A stretch of DNA of 64,000 nucleotides from Longitalea luteola (GTDB taxonomy: Bacteria > Bacteroidota > Bacteroidia > Chitinophagales > Chitinophagaceae). The stretch is from contig NZ_JAFIQX010000004.1 of NCBI RefSeq assembly GCF_017356035.1, forward strand, positions 496,001-560,000, in the 5' to 3' direction. This document shows positions 50,808 to 59,818 of this stretch, one piece after another. Position numbers and translations under genes: made by a program. Position 1 is the stretch's first letter. The number at the start of each line of letters is the position of its first letter. The notes under the pieces are model-generated. The model did not search any database and was not told where the DNA came from. It saw nothing but the letters and a program-made list of their open reading frames with translations.

Positions 50808-51713
50808 ATGAACCAAGCCCAGGATAAATATGGCCATACGAGAAAAGTGCTGCTGGTGATTCTGAGCATAATTGCAGTAATTCCGCTGGCTCCATTAATC
50901 AATCGTTACATTCCACCATTAGTATTGGGGGATTGGAACCTTGATCTTACTGTTTCCATCATTCTGGCAGGCGTTCTGACTTTTCTTACCCTGCGGTTAT
51001 TCCGTTTTTTATTATTACCGGCTGTTGGATTACTCATCCTGGTGCTGATCTATAATCAGCTGACCAATGGTTACGGTTTTGGCAATATGTTAAGAGATTA
51101 CAAAACCATGGTTCAAAACAACTGGGGCAAGAAAGAACAGAAGGAAATTGACCTGGTTTTACGCCCCACCTTTTTTGATGGCCCGCTTACGAAAACGGTG
51201 AAGTCGCTGCGATCAAAAGTACATGCCAATGATTCACTTGTGAGGAATTATGCCGTAAAACATTCGGTAGCTTCCTTTGACGAATATTATCCCAAATATG
51301 GCTCGCAGGTGCGAATTTTGTCGCTGTTCAAACACATCAACAGCAACTTTAAATATGTGTCTGATTCTGAAAGGGATGAATACTTTGCTACCGCCCGTGA
51401 GACTATTCAGAACGGATTGGGCGGCGATTGCGACGATCATACCATTCTGATGGTAACCTGCATGAAGGCCATAGGCGCTCATTGCCGCATGATCCTTACA
51501 GATGGTCACCTGTATCCTGAATTGCTCTGTGGCGACGAAAAACAGTTCGAGATGATGCAACAGGCTGTGATACACCTGTTTGGTAATGAAGCTATCGACA
51601 ACATGTATTACCACGAACAAAATGGTCAATACTGGATCAATCTTGATTACACCGCCCGCTATCCCGGCGGACCATACGTAAGCGAAACAGCCTACGCGAT
51701 CATTAATTTGTAA
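50808..51713 (+). CDS. Transglutaminase-like cysteine protease-fold membrane protein
   Basis: A 301-aa protein with three membrane segments (~14-31, 46-60, 65-82) followed by an extracytoplasmic or cytoplasmic transglutaminase-like domain. The catalytic Cys208 in LGGDCDDHTIL, His234 in TDGHLYPELL and Asp280 in WINLDYTAR make a complete triad, so it may be an active protease, amidase or transglutaminase (substrate unknown). RVRIL..FKHINSNFKYVSDSERDEYFATARETIQNG precedes the Cys in the usual way. ATG 50808. Monocistronic; a TTTAAAGTTCAAAG tract follows the stop. Confidence 0.88.
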   Translation: MNQAQDKYGHTRKVLLVILSIIAVIPLAPLINRYIPPLVLGDWNLDLTVSIILAGVLTFLTLRLFRFLLLPAVGLLILVLIYNQLTNGYGFGNMLRDYKTMVQNNWGKKEQKEIDLVLRPTFFDGPLTKTVKSLRSKVHANDSLVRNYAVKHSVASFDEYYPKYGSQVRILSLFKHINSNFKYVSDSERDEYFATARETIQNGLGGDCDDHTILMVTCMKAIGAHCRMILTDGHLYPELLCGDEKQFEMMQQAVIHLFGNEAIDNMYYHEQNGQYWINLDYTARYPGGPYVSETAYAIINL

Positions 51714-51721
51714 TTACCGCT

Positions 51722-51905
51722 TCACAGTTTAAAGTTTAAAGTTCAAAGTTCAAAGTTCAAAATTTATAGTTCAAACAGCTGGATTTCAATTGAGCGTTGA
51801 AGGTATATTGGCTTTGCGTTCAGCGTTCTGCGTTAAGCGTTTTGCGTTTTGCGTTCAGCGTTTTGCGTTTTGCGTTCAGCGTTTTGCGTTAAGCGTTCAT
51901 GGTTT
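51722..51905. repeat. GTTCAAAGTT and GCGTTTTGCGTTCAGC tracts
   Basis: 51722-51780 repeats AAAGTTCAAAGTTCAAAG; 51790-51905 repeats TTTTGCGTTCAGCG at ~14-base spacing (at least six units). The latter runs into the minus-strand gene, supplying its stop codon (51889-51891) and its last residues. Confidence 0.75.
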
Positions 51906-52596
51906 CGCGTTCGGCGTGTCTGCTATACTGGTTTTCGAAGCGGTCCGCTTCCGGCACGGGGACTTTAATTCCCCTGATCAAAAATCCGCAGATGGCCACC
52001 GGCAGGGCGATCAGGGAAGATAAGTAATACATCAGGAAGCTGTCGGCCGATGAAGAAACGCCTGGCAGGAAATAATCGAATATGTAGATAACAACGAATG
52101 TTCCGTATTCAAACAGTAAGGCTGCACAGATCAGCAACAATCCTTTGGCATGGCGGGTAAGTTTGATCTTCTGTAATTTTAAAATGATCTCCCACACGAT
52201 CACTCCCAATACGATCAGCAGTTCAGCGCCCAGCACATACTTCAGTGTATCGGTTGTAAATCCCCGAAAAATACAGTTTACCAATCCAACCGCTACCAGC
52301 GCCGGCGCCATGAGGCTGGTGAATCTTTTAACAGCAACAGAGGTCGTGGAGAAGTAAAAGATGATCAGAACAAAAGGAATATCGAGCAGGTTATAAATTA
52401 CAGTGTACAGATCCATCGCGCGGGCAGACAGGGGAATGAATTCAACCACATTTGCCAAAGCACCTACCAGCCAGTACAAAGCAAACAATCTGAATGGAAC
52501 TGCGGGCCATAGCTTTTTAGCTATCACAATAAGCACAGGTACGAAATATAACCCCACAGCAACAATAGATACGATCTGGTAAATAAGACTTTTCAA
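51889..52596 (-). CDS. Hypothetical seven-helix membrane protein
   Basis: A 235-aa polytopic protein with about seven helices spread over residues 5-215 and a hydrophilic tail. I do not recognise the family. Start TTG 52596 is the only codon that fits: no in-frame ATG occurs before an upstream stop, and the next internal Met lies after the second helix. The final residues (AERETMNA-stop) come from the GCGTT repeat tract, so the native C-terminus may be a few residues shorter. Nothing is adjacent on the same strand. Confidence 0.7.
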   Translation of the reverse strand: MKSLIYQIVSIVAVGLYFVPVLIVIAKKLWPAVPFRLFALYWLVGALANVVEFIPLSARAMDLYTVIYNLLDIPFVLIIFYFSTTSVAVKRFTSLMAPALVAVGLVNCIFRGFTTDTLKYVLGAELLIVLGVIVWEIILKLQKIKLTRHAKGLLLICAALLFEYGTFVVIYIFDYFLPGVSSSADSFLMYYLSSLIALPVAICGFLIRGIKVPVPEADRFENQYSRHAERETMNA

Positions 52597-53423
52597 AACA
52601 TGAACAGATTACGCTATAAAATCGCTAAAATACCGCAAAATATTGCTCTGAGCGTGTTTTTCAGTAATTGTACTTTTGTCGATTTCTGCATAAAATACTG
52701 TTGCTAAAAATCGCTTCTGCACAACCGGTTGCATAAGTCAGATCCAGACAGATCAACTGGTTGGGAGCATTGTACTATTACTATTCGATTTAGCTAATTT
52801 ACGGCGGGTGAACAATAGTGTTATATCTGTAATAAACAACCGATGCTTTTCCCTGGTGCGCACCACATACTGTGTTGTATAAATACGCTTGCCTGATAAA
52901 TGCTTTTTCTGCCCCTGCTTTTGTACTTTTATTCACCGTGAAAACCTACCGTGGATTTCTCGCCGGATGAATGGTCACTTCCTGTATGTAAAAAGGCTAT
53001 ATTAATGCCATATCATCGGGTTCGCAACCGGCAACTATAGTAATTTTACTATACTGCAAACTGGTTATTTACCTGTGCGACATGTTATTAAAACGATACC
53101 CAACGTAATAACTGAAGGTTTTAAATCGGGCACATTTGCTCTATGATCGAATGGGTTTAACATATATTTTTGATTTACTGATTTCAATAATCAATAGTAG
53201 TAAGTTTTTAAAGAGGTTTCAAAATCCAGTATCCGAACGACCACCGTCCAATTATCCCGTAAAAAACCGGTTCCAAAAAATGTAATTTTTACATTGTAGA
53301 TCGTATCCTTAAAAAACCGTTCCACAGTACTTACATCCAATGCCTAAGTTCAAAGACCAGATCCAATGAGATCCCTTGGAAAACCCAGTCGATATCCTGA
53401 AAACCTGTAACCAAAACGTGTTT
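52597..53423. other. Long gene-free region (~830 bp)
   Basis: No supported coding sequence on either strand and no tract of the low-complexity type. Single TGTAAAT-like AT-rich stretches and one TTTTGTACTTTTATTC (~52920) that resembles a -7 context. The region is notable for its length in an otherwise dense window. Confidence 0.5.
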
Positions 53424-53522
53424 TACCTTTGAAAAAAAATCCGATACCAATGAAAGCAGTTCAAATTTGGTAAGTCGACTGATGAAATTATATTGGCCCT
53501 GACGGTTCCGTCAGGGCTTTTT
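53424..53522 (+). promoter_or_regulatory. Orphan promoter-terminator unit (candidate small RNA)
   Basis: TACCTTTG (53424-53431) is an exact -7 element. 65 bases on, GCCCTGACG/CGTCAGGGC (53496-53517) with TTTTTC forms a strong terminator. Between them the only frame is ATGAAAGCAGTTCAAATTTGG-stop (7 codons ending in Trp). The unit could be a ~75-base RNA or a leader/attenuator of the gene at 53557. Confidence 0.5.
53496..53522 (+). terminator. Rho-independent terminator before the BNR-repeat gene
   Basis: A 9-bp stem GCCCTGACG/CGTCAGGGC with a GTTC loop, then TTTTTCTTTT. It lies 35 bases before the ATG at 53557. Confidence 0.85.
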
Positions 53523-53556
53523 CTTTTATATTCATGTTTCCAAAACAAACACATTC

Positions 53557-54573
53557 ATGACCGCCCGCTTATCGTTATTATCACTGCTGCTGGCAGGCCT
53601 TTCTTTTTGCACAACTGCTCAAACCATCGAACAGCTTACGAGCGGAAAAGCCACCTCTATCCGGGGATTATGTGCTGTTAACGACCATATTGTTTGGGTA
53701 AGCGGCAGCCAGGGCGTCGTAGGGAAGTCGTTAGACGGCGGAAAAACCTGGAAATGGATCACGGTAAAAGGGTTCGAAAAAACAGATTTCCGCGATATAG
53801 AGGCTTTTAATGCGAATACAGCTATCATTATGGGTATAGGCGAACCGGCGCATATCTTAAAGACCACCGACGGCGGCGACAACTGGAAGGTCGTATTTGC
53901 CGATTCTACCAAAGGCATGTTCCTCGATGCCATGGATTTTTATGATAACAAACACGGCGTCGTCGTGGGCGATCCCATCGACTCGAAATTCTTCATTGCA
54001 AAGACCACCAACGGGGGCAATACCTGGAAGAAAACACCGCCCATCATGCAATCCAATGCAATGGCCGGAGAAGCGTGTTTTGCCAGCAGCGGCAGCAATA
54101 TTCATTATTTCCGCAACAAGGATTTCCTGTTCGTGAGCGGCGGCACGGTGAGCCGGTTACACGACGATGCCGGCGGCCGGTCGATCCCCATCATCCAGGG
54201 TAAGGAAAGCACAGGGGCCAATTCCATTGCAGTACGAAACAGCGGTCCTCGCGTGAGCAATACGTTTATTATTACGGGGGGCGATTTTACCAGGGATAAA
54301 GACACCACCCGTAATTGTGTGCTGACCAATGATGGGGGACAAACCTGGTTCCACCCTGCTACCCCACCGCACGGGTACCGCAGCAGCATTACTTATATCA
54401 CCAATAAAAAATTGCTTTGTTGCGGCACCTCGGGTGTTGATCTGTCCACCGACAGCGGCCTTACCTGGCGCCTGATCAGCGAAACAGGTTACCACGTTTG
54501 CCGTAAAGCCAAAAAAGGCAAGACCGTTTTTCTCGCCGGCAGTAACGGGCGCGTTGCCAGATTGATTTTGTAG
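53557..54573 (+). CDS. Exported BNR/Asp-box repeat protein (YCF48-like)
   Basis: A 338-aa secreted protein: signal peptide (1-21, LAGLSFCTTAQ) and a beta-propeller with at least five Asp-box motifs: DGGKTWKW, DGGDNWKV, NGGNTWKK, DGGQTWFH and DSGLTWRL, each followed by a strand. This is the fold of photosystem-II assembly factor YCF48-like and sialidase-like proteins; in Bacteroidota they are usually periplasmic or surface proteins of unknown ligand. Catalytic sialidase residues are not evident. ATG 53557. A GTTGCCAGTTACCGG tract begins ~10 bases after the stop. Confidence 0.9.
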   Translation: MTARLSLLSLLLAGLSFCTTAQTIEQLTSGKATSIRGLCAVNDHIVWVSGSQGVVGKSLDGGKTWKWITVKGFEKTDFRDIEAFNANTAIIMGIGEPAHILKTTDGGDNWKVVFADSTKGMFLDAMDFYDNKHGVVVGDPIDSKFFIAKTTNGGNTWKKTPPIMQSNAMAGEACFASSGSNIHYFRNKDFLFVSGGTVSRLHDDAGGRSIPIIQGKESTGANSIAVRNSGPRVSNTFIITGGDFTRDKDTTRNCVLTNDGGQTWFHPATPPHGYRSSITYITNKKLLCCGTSGVDLSTDSGLTWRLISETGYHVCRKAKKGKTVFLAGSNGRVARLIL

Positions 54574-54581
54574 GATTGGGT

Positions 54582-54640
54582 TGCCAGTTACCGGTTGCCG
54601 GTTGCCGGGCGCCAGTTTCAAAGTTTAAAGTATTAAGTTA
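54582..54640. repeat. GTTGCCAGTTACCGGTTGCCGG tract
   Basis: GTTGCCAGTTACC, GGTTGCCGGTTGCCGGGCGCC and AAAGTTTAAAGTA words directly downstream of the BNR-repeat gene. GTAACC family with a short TTTAAAG part. Confidence 0.55.
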
Positions 54641-54705
54641 CCGTTTCGCGGATTTCACGTTTGCCGATTGCTCTCTCCTACGGGCCACCCGCCACTTACA
54701 GCCAG

Positions 54706-55035
54706 CTATTTCTTGAACATAAAGTAAACCGCTCCCAGTAACAAGGCAAAACTAACCAGGTAGCGCCAGTGAAAGGGCTCATGTAAATACACCATCGCAA
54801 AAACGGTAAACACGACGAGGGTGATCACTTCCTGCGTCATTTTCAACTGAAATCCGGTAAAGCCATTGGAGAATCCCCAGCGGTTGGCCGGCACCATGAG
54901 GCAATATTCCAGAAAAGCAATACCCCAGCTTATCAGGATGGCTTTCCATATAGGCATGTGCTGCTGTTTTAAATGACCATACCAGGCGATCGTCATAAAA
55001 ATATTGGAACATAACAATAGAAGGATCGTACGCAT
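54706..55035 (-). CDS. DUF486 family membrane protein (DMT-like)
   Basis: A 109-aa protein with four helices (~2-20, 28-43, 58-77, 89-107) that matches DUF486: MRTILLLLCSNIFMTIAWYGHLK (cut 1-23), ISWGIAFLEYCLMVPANRWG and the EVITLVVFTVFAMVYLHEPFHW block (in pieces). Short relatives of drug/metabolite transporters; function not proven. ATG 55035 is the conserved start; the open frame to 55137 is unsupported. A minus-strand TATTTTTG (55040-55047) lies unusually close to the ATG and would give a nearly leaderless mRNA if used. Divergent from ferritin. Confidence 0.88.
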   Translation of the reverse strand: MRTILLLLCSNIFMTIAWYGHLKQQHMPIWKAILISWGIAFLEYCLMVPANRWGFSNGFTGFQLKMTQEVITLVVFTVFAMVYLHEPFHWRYLVSFALLLGAVYFMFKK

Positions 55036-55109
55036 TTGCCAAAAATAAAGATGAAAGCAATAAATTTTAACTAATAATATTTCAGTAATTTGAATAAAAT
55101 TATTCACGT

Positions 55110-55643
55110 ATGATCTCGAGCAAAATTGAAGAGGCATTAAACAGACAAATAGACCTGGAAGGCTATTCTTCTATGTATTATCTGGCTATGGGCTCCTGGG
55201 CAGAAGTAAAAGGATATAAAGGCGTGGCGCAGTTCCTGTATCATCATTCAGATGAGGAAAGAATGCATATGCTGAAATTGTTCCGTTATATTAACGACCG
55301 GGGTGGGCGTGCTATTGTTCCGCCTTTTGCTGCTCCTCAAAAAGACTTTAAAGACATTCGCGAGATATTCGATATCGTTCACTCACATGAAGTAAAAGTG
55401 TCAAACGAGATCAATGCACTGGTTGAACTTTGCATCCAGGAAAAGGATTATACCACCCATAACTTCCTGCAATGGTATGTTACCGAGCAGATCGAGGAAG
55501 AAAGCCTTGCCCGTGATATCATCGACAAACTGAACCTGATCGGTGAAGACAAAGGCGGTATGTACCTGTTCGATCGCGACCTGGCCACGCTGGCCGTACA
55601 GGAAGGTGGCGGCGGCAAAAAAGGCGGCCACGGGCATCACTAG
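55110..55643 (+). CDS. ftnA: Ferritin with His/Gly-rich C-terminal tail
   Basis: A 177-aa non-heme ferritin that stores iron in a 24-mer shell. The ferroxidase residues are in place: Glu17 (DLEGYSS), Glu50 and His53 (HHSDEERMHM), Glu94-region and Gln127-region (TEQIEEE). FLQWYVTEQIEEE is diagnostic. The protein ends with a Gly/Lys/His tail (GGGGKKGGHGHH) absent in E. coli FtnA; it might bind metal or be neutral. ATG 55110, divergent from the DUF486 gene, with a strong terminator at 55671. Confidence 0.95.
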   Translation: MISSKIEEALNRQIDLEGYSSMYYLAMGSWAEVKGYKGVAQFLYHHSDEERMHMLKLFRYINDRGGRAIVPPFAAPQKDFKDIREIFDIVHSHEVKVSNEINALVELCIQEKDYTTHNFLQWYVTEQIEEESLARDIIDKLNLIGEDKGGMYLFDRDLATLAVQEGGGGKKGGHGHH

Positions 55644-55670
55644 AAATGAAATAACTGATCAATACCAAAA

Positions 55671-55697
55671 GCCCCGATGTTGCTCGTCGGGGCTTTT
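55671..55697 (+). terminator. Rho-independent terminator of ftnA
   Basis: GCCCCGA/TCGGGGC with a 9-base loop followed by TTTTCTTTT; a matching A-run precedes the stem. Confidence 0.88.
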
Positions 55698-55863
55698 CTT
55701 TTGCTGAGATCAGCTTTACAGTAGTGTACGTTTCATGGCTATGGAGAGTTACTGTAAAGTGCAGCGAAAGTAACTCATGTTTCAATTGGTTTACACGCCA
55801 ATTTGTATCTGCGTACATTTTGCTGATAAGTGCGCCATTTTTGCTAAAAAGTGTGCAGCAAAC

Positions 55864-55889
55864 AAAAAACCCGGCAGTTGCCTGCCGGG
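55864..55889 (-). terminator. Rho-independent terminator of smc
   Basis: CCCGGCAG/CTGCCGGG with a TTGC loop; on the minus strand TTTTTTG follows. It lies 26 bases past the smc stop. Confidence 0.9.
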
Positions 55890-55914
55890 CTTTATATCTA
55901 ATCATTAAACCGCG

Positions 55915-58900
55915 TTAATTTAAATTCCTGAAATCAACCGGCACCAGCTTGCTCACGCCGGGCTCCTGCATGGTAACCCCGTAGATCACATCCACAGCAC
56001 TCATGGTTTGCTTATTGTGTGTTACAATGATAAACTGGCTCTCCTGGCTGAACTTACGGATCATTTGCGTGAACTTACCTACGTTCGCATCGTCCAGCGG
56101 CGCATCTACCTCATCGAGGATACAGAACGGCGCCGGCTTGATCAGGTAGATCGCAAACAACAGGGCTGTTGCCGTCAAGGTCTTTTCTCCCCCACTCAAC
56201 TGCGTGATCGAAGACGGGCGTTTCCCCTTGGGCTTGGCCACAATATCGATGCTGGTCTCAGCCAAATTCTCCGGATTCTCCAGGATCATATCTGCCGAGT
56301 CATCTTCGGTGAACAATGCCTTGAACACCTTCTGGAAGTTCTCGCGCACCTTGTTGAAAGTATCCAGGAACTGCTGGTTGGCGGTAGCCTCCACTTCCTG
56401 GATGGTTTGTAATAAACTGTCTTTCGCCGTTACGAGATCGTTCTTTTGTTCCAGGATGAACTCATAACGTTTTTTCATTTCCTGGAAAGCTTCGATAGCC
56501 GTTGGGTTCACTTCACCCAGGTTCTCGAGGCGCTTTTTCATTTTGTCGCCTTTTTCCTGCAGCTCCTCTACGGGCGTGTCGCCTGTACGGGGCTGATCGA
56601 TGATATCATCGAGGTTGATCTTGAACTCAACGCTCAATCGCTCTTTCATGCCGGCCAGCTGCAGCTTCAGCTCGTTCAGCTTGTCTTTTATTTCGCTCAG
56701 CAAATGCTCCGTCTGCTCTCTTTCTTTCGACTTGTGACGCAGTTCGCTTTCTTTTTCGCTCAGCGCATTCCGCAGGTTGTAATAGGCCTGATCGGCTTCG
56801 TTAAGCGTTTTTTCTTCTTCTTCCTTGCGCCGCATCATGTCTATCAATCCGTTCTCTGCATTGGCCAGTTGCTCCGCACTTTCGGTAATATGCTCAACTG
56901 TTTGTTTTAATTGCGATGCATTCGCTTCTATCTGGTTGCGCAGGTCAACCAGCTGTTTGCTCTTGAAGTCCAGTTCCTGCTTCAATGAATTGATCTTACT
57001 GGTTTGACGTGTCAATTGAAGATTGTATTCATTGAATACCGACTGTGCATTGTTGTATTCGCTTTCAGCCGATTTGTATTCACTTTCCACACTGGCCAGT
57101 TGCTCCTTCAGCTCGTTCAACTGACTCACCAGTTCCATCCATTGCTGGCGGGTGCCTGAAATGGAAGACGTTGTTTCTTCCAGGTTCATCTGCAGCTCTT
57201 CCAGCCTGTTCTGCGAAGAACTTTGTAAACCATGCAGGTTTTCCATTTTGTTCTCCAGGGAGAACACCTGGTTGGTCAATGTATTGATATCAGCCTGGGC
57301 TTGTTTGATGGCCGTATCTTTCAATTGCTCGTTGTACCCGATCACCTCGTTGTGCTTTTGCTGAATACCGTCCTTTAATCCCTGTACAACTTCTTCCAGC
57401 GCTACGATCTCTTCATGCAATTTCTCGAGGTTCTTGGCACGACCGATCTTTTTACCTTCAAATAATCCAACACTACCACCGGTCAATGCATATTTGCCTT
57501 TTACATATTTACCGGTCTTTTCCAGTACTACCGAACCATTGCTGGTGGCCAGGGCTTCCTCGCTTTCAGCAATGAACACATTGCCCAGCAGGTATTCGGC
57601 CAACTGACGGTATTGGGCATCTACCTCAATCACATCCATTGCGGCGATGGTATTGGCGGGCGCATGTCCGTTCTCCGCCTCGTTCTTTCGTTCGTTTAAT
57701 TTATCGAGCAGGAAAAAATTCGCTTTACCCTTCTTGTTACTATCGAGCAGGTGCACGGCCTGTAAACCTTCCTGCAGGTTGTTCACCACGTAATAGTTCA
57801 GGTAAGGTTCCAGCACATTTTCAACGGCAGCGCGGAATTCTTCCTTAACGTAAATAATATCTGATAAAATTGGTGCTGTATGGTTCCAGCCCGGGTTATT
57901 GTGCAGGAACTTTACGCTCTCGGGATAACCTTCCATGGAGTCGATCAGGCTTTTCAACAGATCGTGCTCGTTCTTTTTGGCATCCAGCTTTCTGCCTTCT
58001 TCGGCCAGCTGCTGACGTAAGGCTTCCAGTTCGCGCTGGGTAATTAATATTTGTTCTTTGGTCCTTTCCTGGTGCTCCTGTAATTGCACCAGGTCAATTT
58101 GCCTTTTCTCCAGCTCCTGCTCCTTCACCATCTTTTCTTCTTCCAGCTGTTTTAACTGGCTGTAGCGGGCCTCGCGTTCTTCTTCGATCTGGTTGATCGC
58201 TTTTTGAACGTTCTGGATAGAGGTATCGGCAACGGCCACCTTCTTTTCCGCATCGAACTGGTTGCGCTGCAGGCTCAGGTTTTCGGCGCGCAGGCAGTCT
58301 ACCTTGCCCCTCATTTCATCAAAGACCGAACGTTTGGTGGCAACGGTTTCTTTGTGCTCTTCCACCATTTGCTCCAACCCTTCCAGTTTGCCCTGTTCCT
58401 GATCTACCTGTACGCGGGTATATTCAATACTGTCTTCAATGGATTTCAGCGTTCCTTCGCTTTTATTCAGAAATTCCCGCAGGCTGGTTTCTTTTTCTTT
58501 CAGGAAGTTCAGGCGCTGGGAAGCGAGGTTCTTTTCATTCTCTTTGGTACGCAGGGTTTGCAACAGCTCGTTGAACTCGTGCTGCATACTTTGCAGGGCG
58601 CGTTCTTTTTCAATGAAACCTACTTTTTCCTGTTCAATGATCGCTTCTTCGTTGGCGATCTCCGCATCGAGGCGGATCTTTTTATCGGTCTCTATTTCAG
58701 ATTGTGAATTGAGCTCGCGGTACGTGAGGTTGAAGCCTTCGAGGGCCGCTTTGGCCAACTCGATGCTCAGCTCGCGGTATTCCTTCTTTATTTCGTAATA
58801 TTTCTCTGCTTTTTTAGCCTGGTTCTCCAGCGTTTTCAACTGGTTGTTTATCTCAAACAACAGGTCTTCGATACGGGCCAGGTCCTGCTCGGTGGCATCC

Positions 58901-59442
58901 AGCTTTTGCTTAGCCTCTTTCTTGCGGGTCTTATAAATGGTGATGCCGGCAGCCTGTTCCAGCATGCGGCGGCGGCTGTTCTCTTTGTCTTTAATGATCT
59001 CATCAACCATCCCCAGCTCGATGATGGCGTAGCTGTCGGTGCTTACCCCGGTATCCATGAACAGGTTCTGGATATCGCGCAAACGGCACTGAACGTCATT
59101 GAGGCGGTATTCACTTTCTCCGCTTTTGTAGAACTTACGGGTTACGGTAATGGTGCTGAATTCAGTAGGCAGCAGGTTACGGGTATTTTCGAAGGTAAGG
59201 CTCACCTCGGCCAGACCGGATGCCGAGCGGGTTTTGGACCCGTTAAACACCAGACTTTCAAGGTTTTCACTACGGAGGTGACTGATCTTCTGCTCCCCGA
59301 TCACCCAGCGGATACTGTCGATAATATTACTCTTACCACACCCGTTGGGCCCGATAACGCCCGTAATCCCCTCATCGAAGTGGAGTACGGTTTTATCGGC
59401 GAAACTCTTGAACCCTTTGATTTCTAAGCTTTTTAAGCGCAC
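55915..59442 (-). CDS. smc: Chromosome segregation protein SMC
   Basis: A 1175-aa SMC ATPase that compacts and segregates chromosomes as a V-shaped dimer with ScpAB. N-terminal head: MRLKSLEIKGFKSFADKT (1-18) and Walker A GPNGCGKSN (31-39). Long coiled coils (~165-510 and ~690-1000) flank the hinge (~515-680, with SIDSMEGYPESVKFL and GTVYVKEEF-like DIIYVKEEFRAAVENVL). C-terminal head: signature LSGGEKTLTA (~1078), Walker B FCILDEVDAPLDD (~1108). Start is GTG 59442; an in-frame stop upstream excludes an earlier start. A -7 box TATTTTTG lies at 59466-59473 (minus). No scpA/scpB adjacent. Confidence 0.97.
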   Translation of the reverse strand: MRLKSLEIKGFKSFADKTVLHFDEGITGVIGPNGCGKSNIIDSIRWVIGEQKISHLRSENLESLVFNGSKTRSASGLAEVSLTFENTRNLLPTEFSTITVTRKFYKSGESEYRLNDVQCRLRDIQNLFMDTGVSTDSYAIIELGMVDEIIKDKENSRRRMLEQAAGITIYKTRKKEAKQKLDATEQDLARIEDLLFEINNQLKTLENQAKKAEKYYEIKKEYRELSIELAKAALEGFNLTYRELNSQSEIETDKKIRLDAEIANEEAIIEQEKVGFIEKERALQSMQHEFNELLQTLRTKENEKNLASQRLNFLKEKETSLREFLNKSEGTLKSIEDSIEYTRVQVDQEQGKLEGLEQMVEEHKETVATKRSVFDEMRGKVDCLRAENLSLQRNQFDAEKKVAVADTSIQNVQKAINQIEEEREARYSQLKQLEEEKMVKEQELEKRQIDLVQLQEHQERTKEQILITQRELEALRQQLAEEGRKLDAKKNEHDLLKSLIDSMEGYPESVKFLHNNPGWNHTAPILSDIIYVKEEFRAAVENVLEPYLNYYVVNNLQEGLQAVHLLDSNKKGKANFFLLDKLNERKNEAENGHAPANTIAAMDVIEVDAQYRQLAEYLLGNVFIAESEEALATSNGSVVLEKTGKYVKGKYALTGGSVGLFEGKKIGRAKNLEKLHEEIVALEEVVQGLKDGIQQKHNEVIGYNEQLKDTAIKQAQADINTLTNQVFSLENKMENLHGLQSSSQNRLEELQMNLEETTSSISGTRQQWMELVSQLNELKEQLASVESEYKSAESEYNNAQSVFNEYNLQLTRQTSKINSLKQELDFKSKQLVDLRNQIEANASQLKQTVEHITESAEQLANAENGLIDMMRRKEEEEKTLNEADQAYYNLRNALSEKESELRHKSKEREQTEHLLSEIKDKLNELKLQLAGMKERLSVEFKINLDDIIDQPRTGDTPVEELQEKGDKMKKRLENLGEVNPTAIEAFQEMKKRYEFILEQKNDLVTAKDSLLQTIQEVEATANQQFLDTFNKVRENFQKVFKALFTEDDSADMILENPENLAETSIDIVAKPKGKRPSSITQLSGGEKTLTATALLFAIYLIKPAPFCILDEVDAPLDDANVGKFTQMIRKFSQESQFIIVTHNKQTMSAVDVIYGVTMQEPGVSKLVPVDFRNLN

Positions 59443-59465
59443 TTGATCTATTTTTTAGGAAACGA

Positions 59466-59473
59466 CAAAAATA
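59466..59473 (-). promoter_or_regulatory. -7 promoter element of smc
   Basis: Minus-strand TATTTTTG, exact TAnnTTTG match, ~24 bases before the GTG start. Followed upstream by TCGTT, as also before prc (2614-2621). No clear -33. Confidence 0.45.
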
Positions 59474-59589
59474 ACGAATAGCGATACAAAATAGTGCCGG
59501 TTCTACTAACAGGCCTCAAAAGTTGTGCACTTTTGTGGAATAACGCCTGTGAAATGGTGTTTATAAATGTTAATATGTTGTGGGTATCT

Positions 59590-59786
59590 TTAAGGCTGAA
59601 CGCAAAACGCTTAACGCTGAACGCTTACTCCTGCGTGTGCAGCAGGCCTGCTTTGGCTCAAGGTTCGGGGAGAGTGCAGTAGCAACGCATCCATAGCAAT
59701 ACGGAACGGCAATTGCTTTAATGTTGATAACTGTTGAGCCTTAAGCATTAAGTTTTAGGCGTTAAGCGCCTGCCTGCGCGGGCAGG
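59590..59786. repeat. GAACGCAAAACGCTTAACGC / GCGTTAAGCGCC tract
   Basis: Between divergent smc and ABM genes. The left part repeats AACGCTGAACGC, the right part AAGCATTAAG and GCGTTAAGCGCC, complementary; it ends in a GC-rich palindrome CCTGCC-TGCGC-GGGCAGG. Without a 3' gene end on either side it is an exception to the usual position. Confidence 0.65.
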
Positions 59787-59818
59787 TTACCGTATTCACT
59801 AATCAATTCCATATTACT

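Noticed and set aside
51790-52023. 77-codon frame with FAFCVQRFAFCVQRF repeats
   Set aside because: It is the translation of the TTTTGCGTTCAGCG tract and overlaps the real minus-strand gene.
55915-59442. Numerous plus-strand frames inside smc
   Set aside because: All are shadows of the long coiled-coil gene, with Phe/Leu-rich antisense composition typical for Lys/Glu-rich genes.
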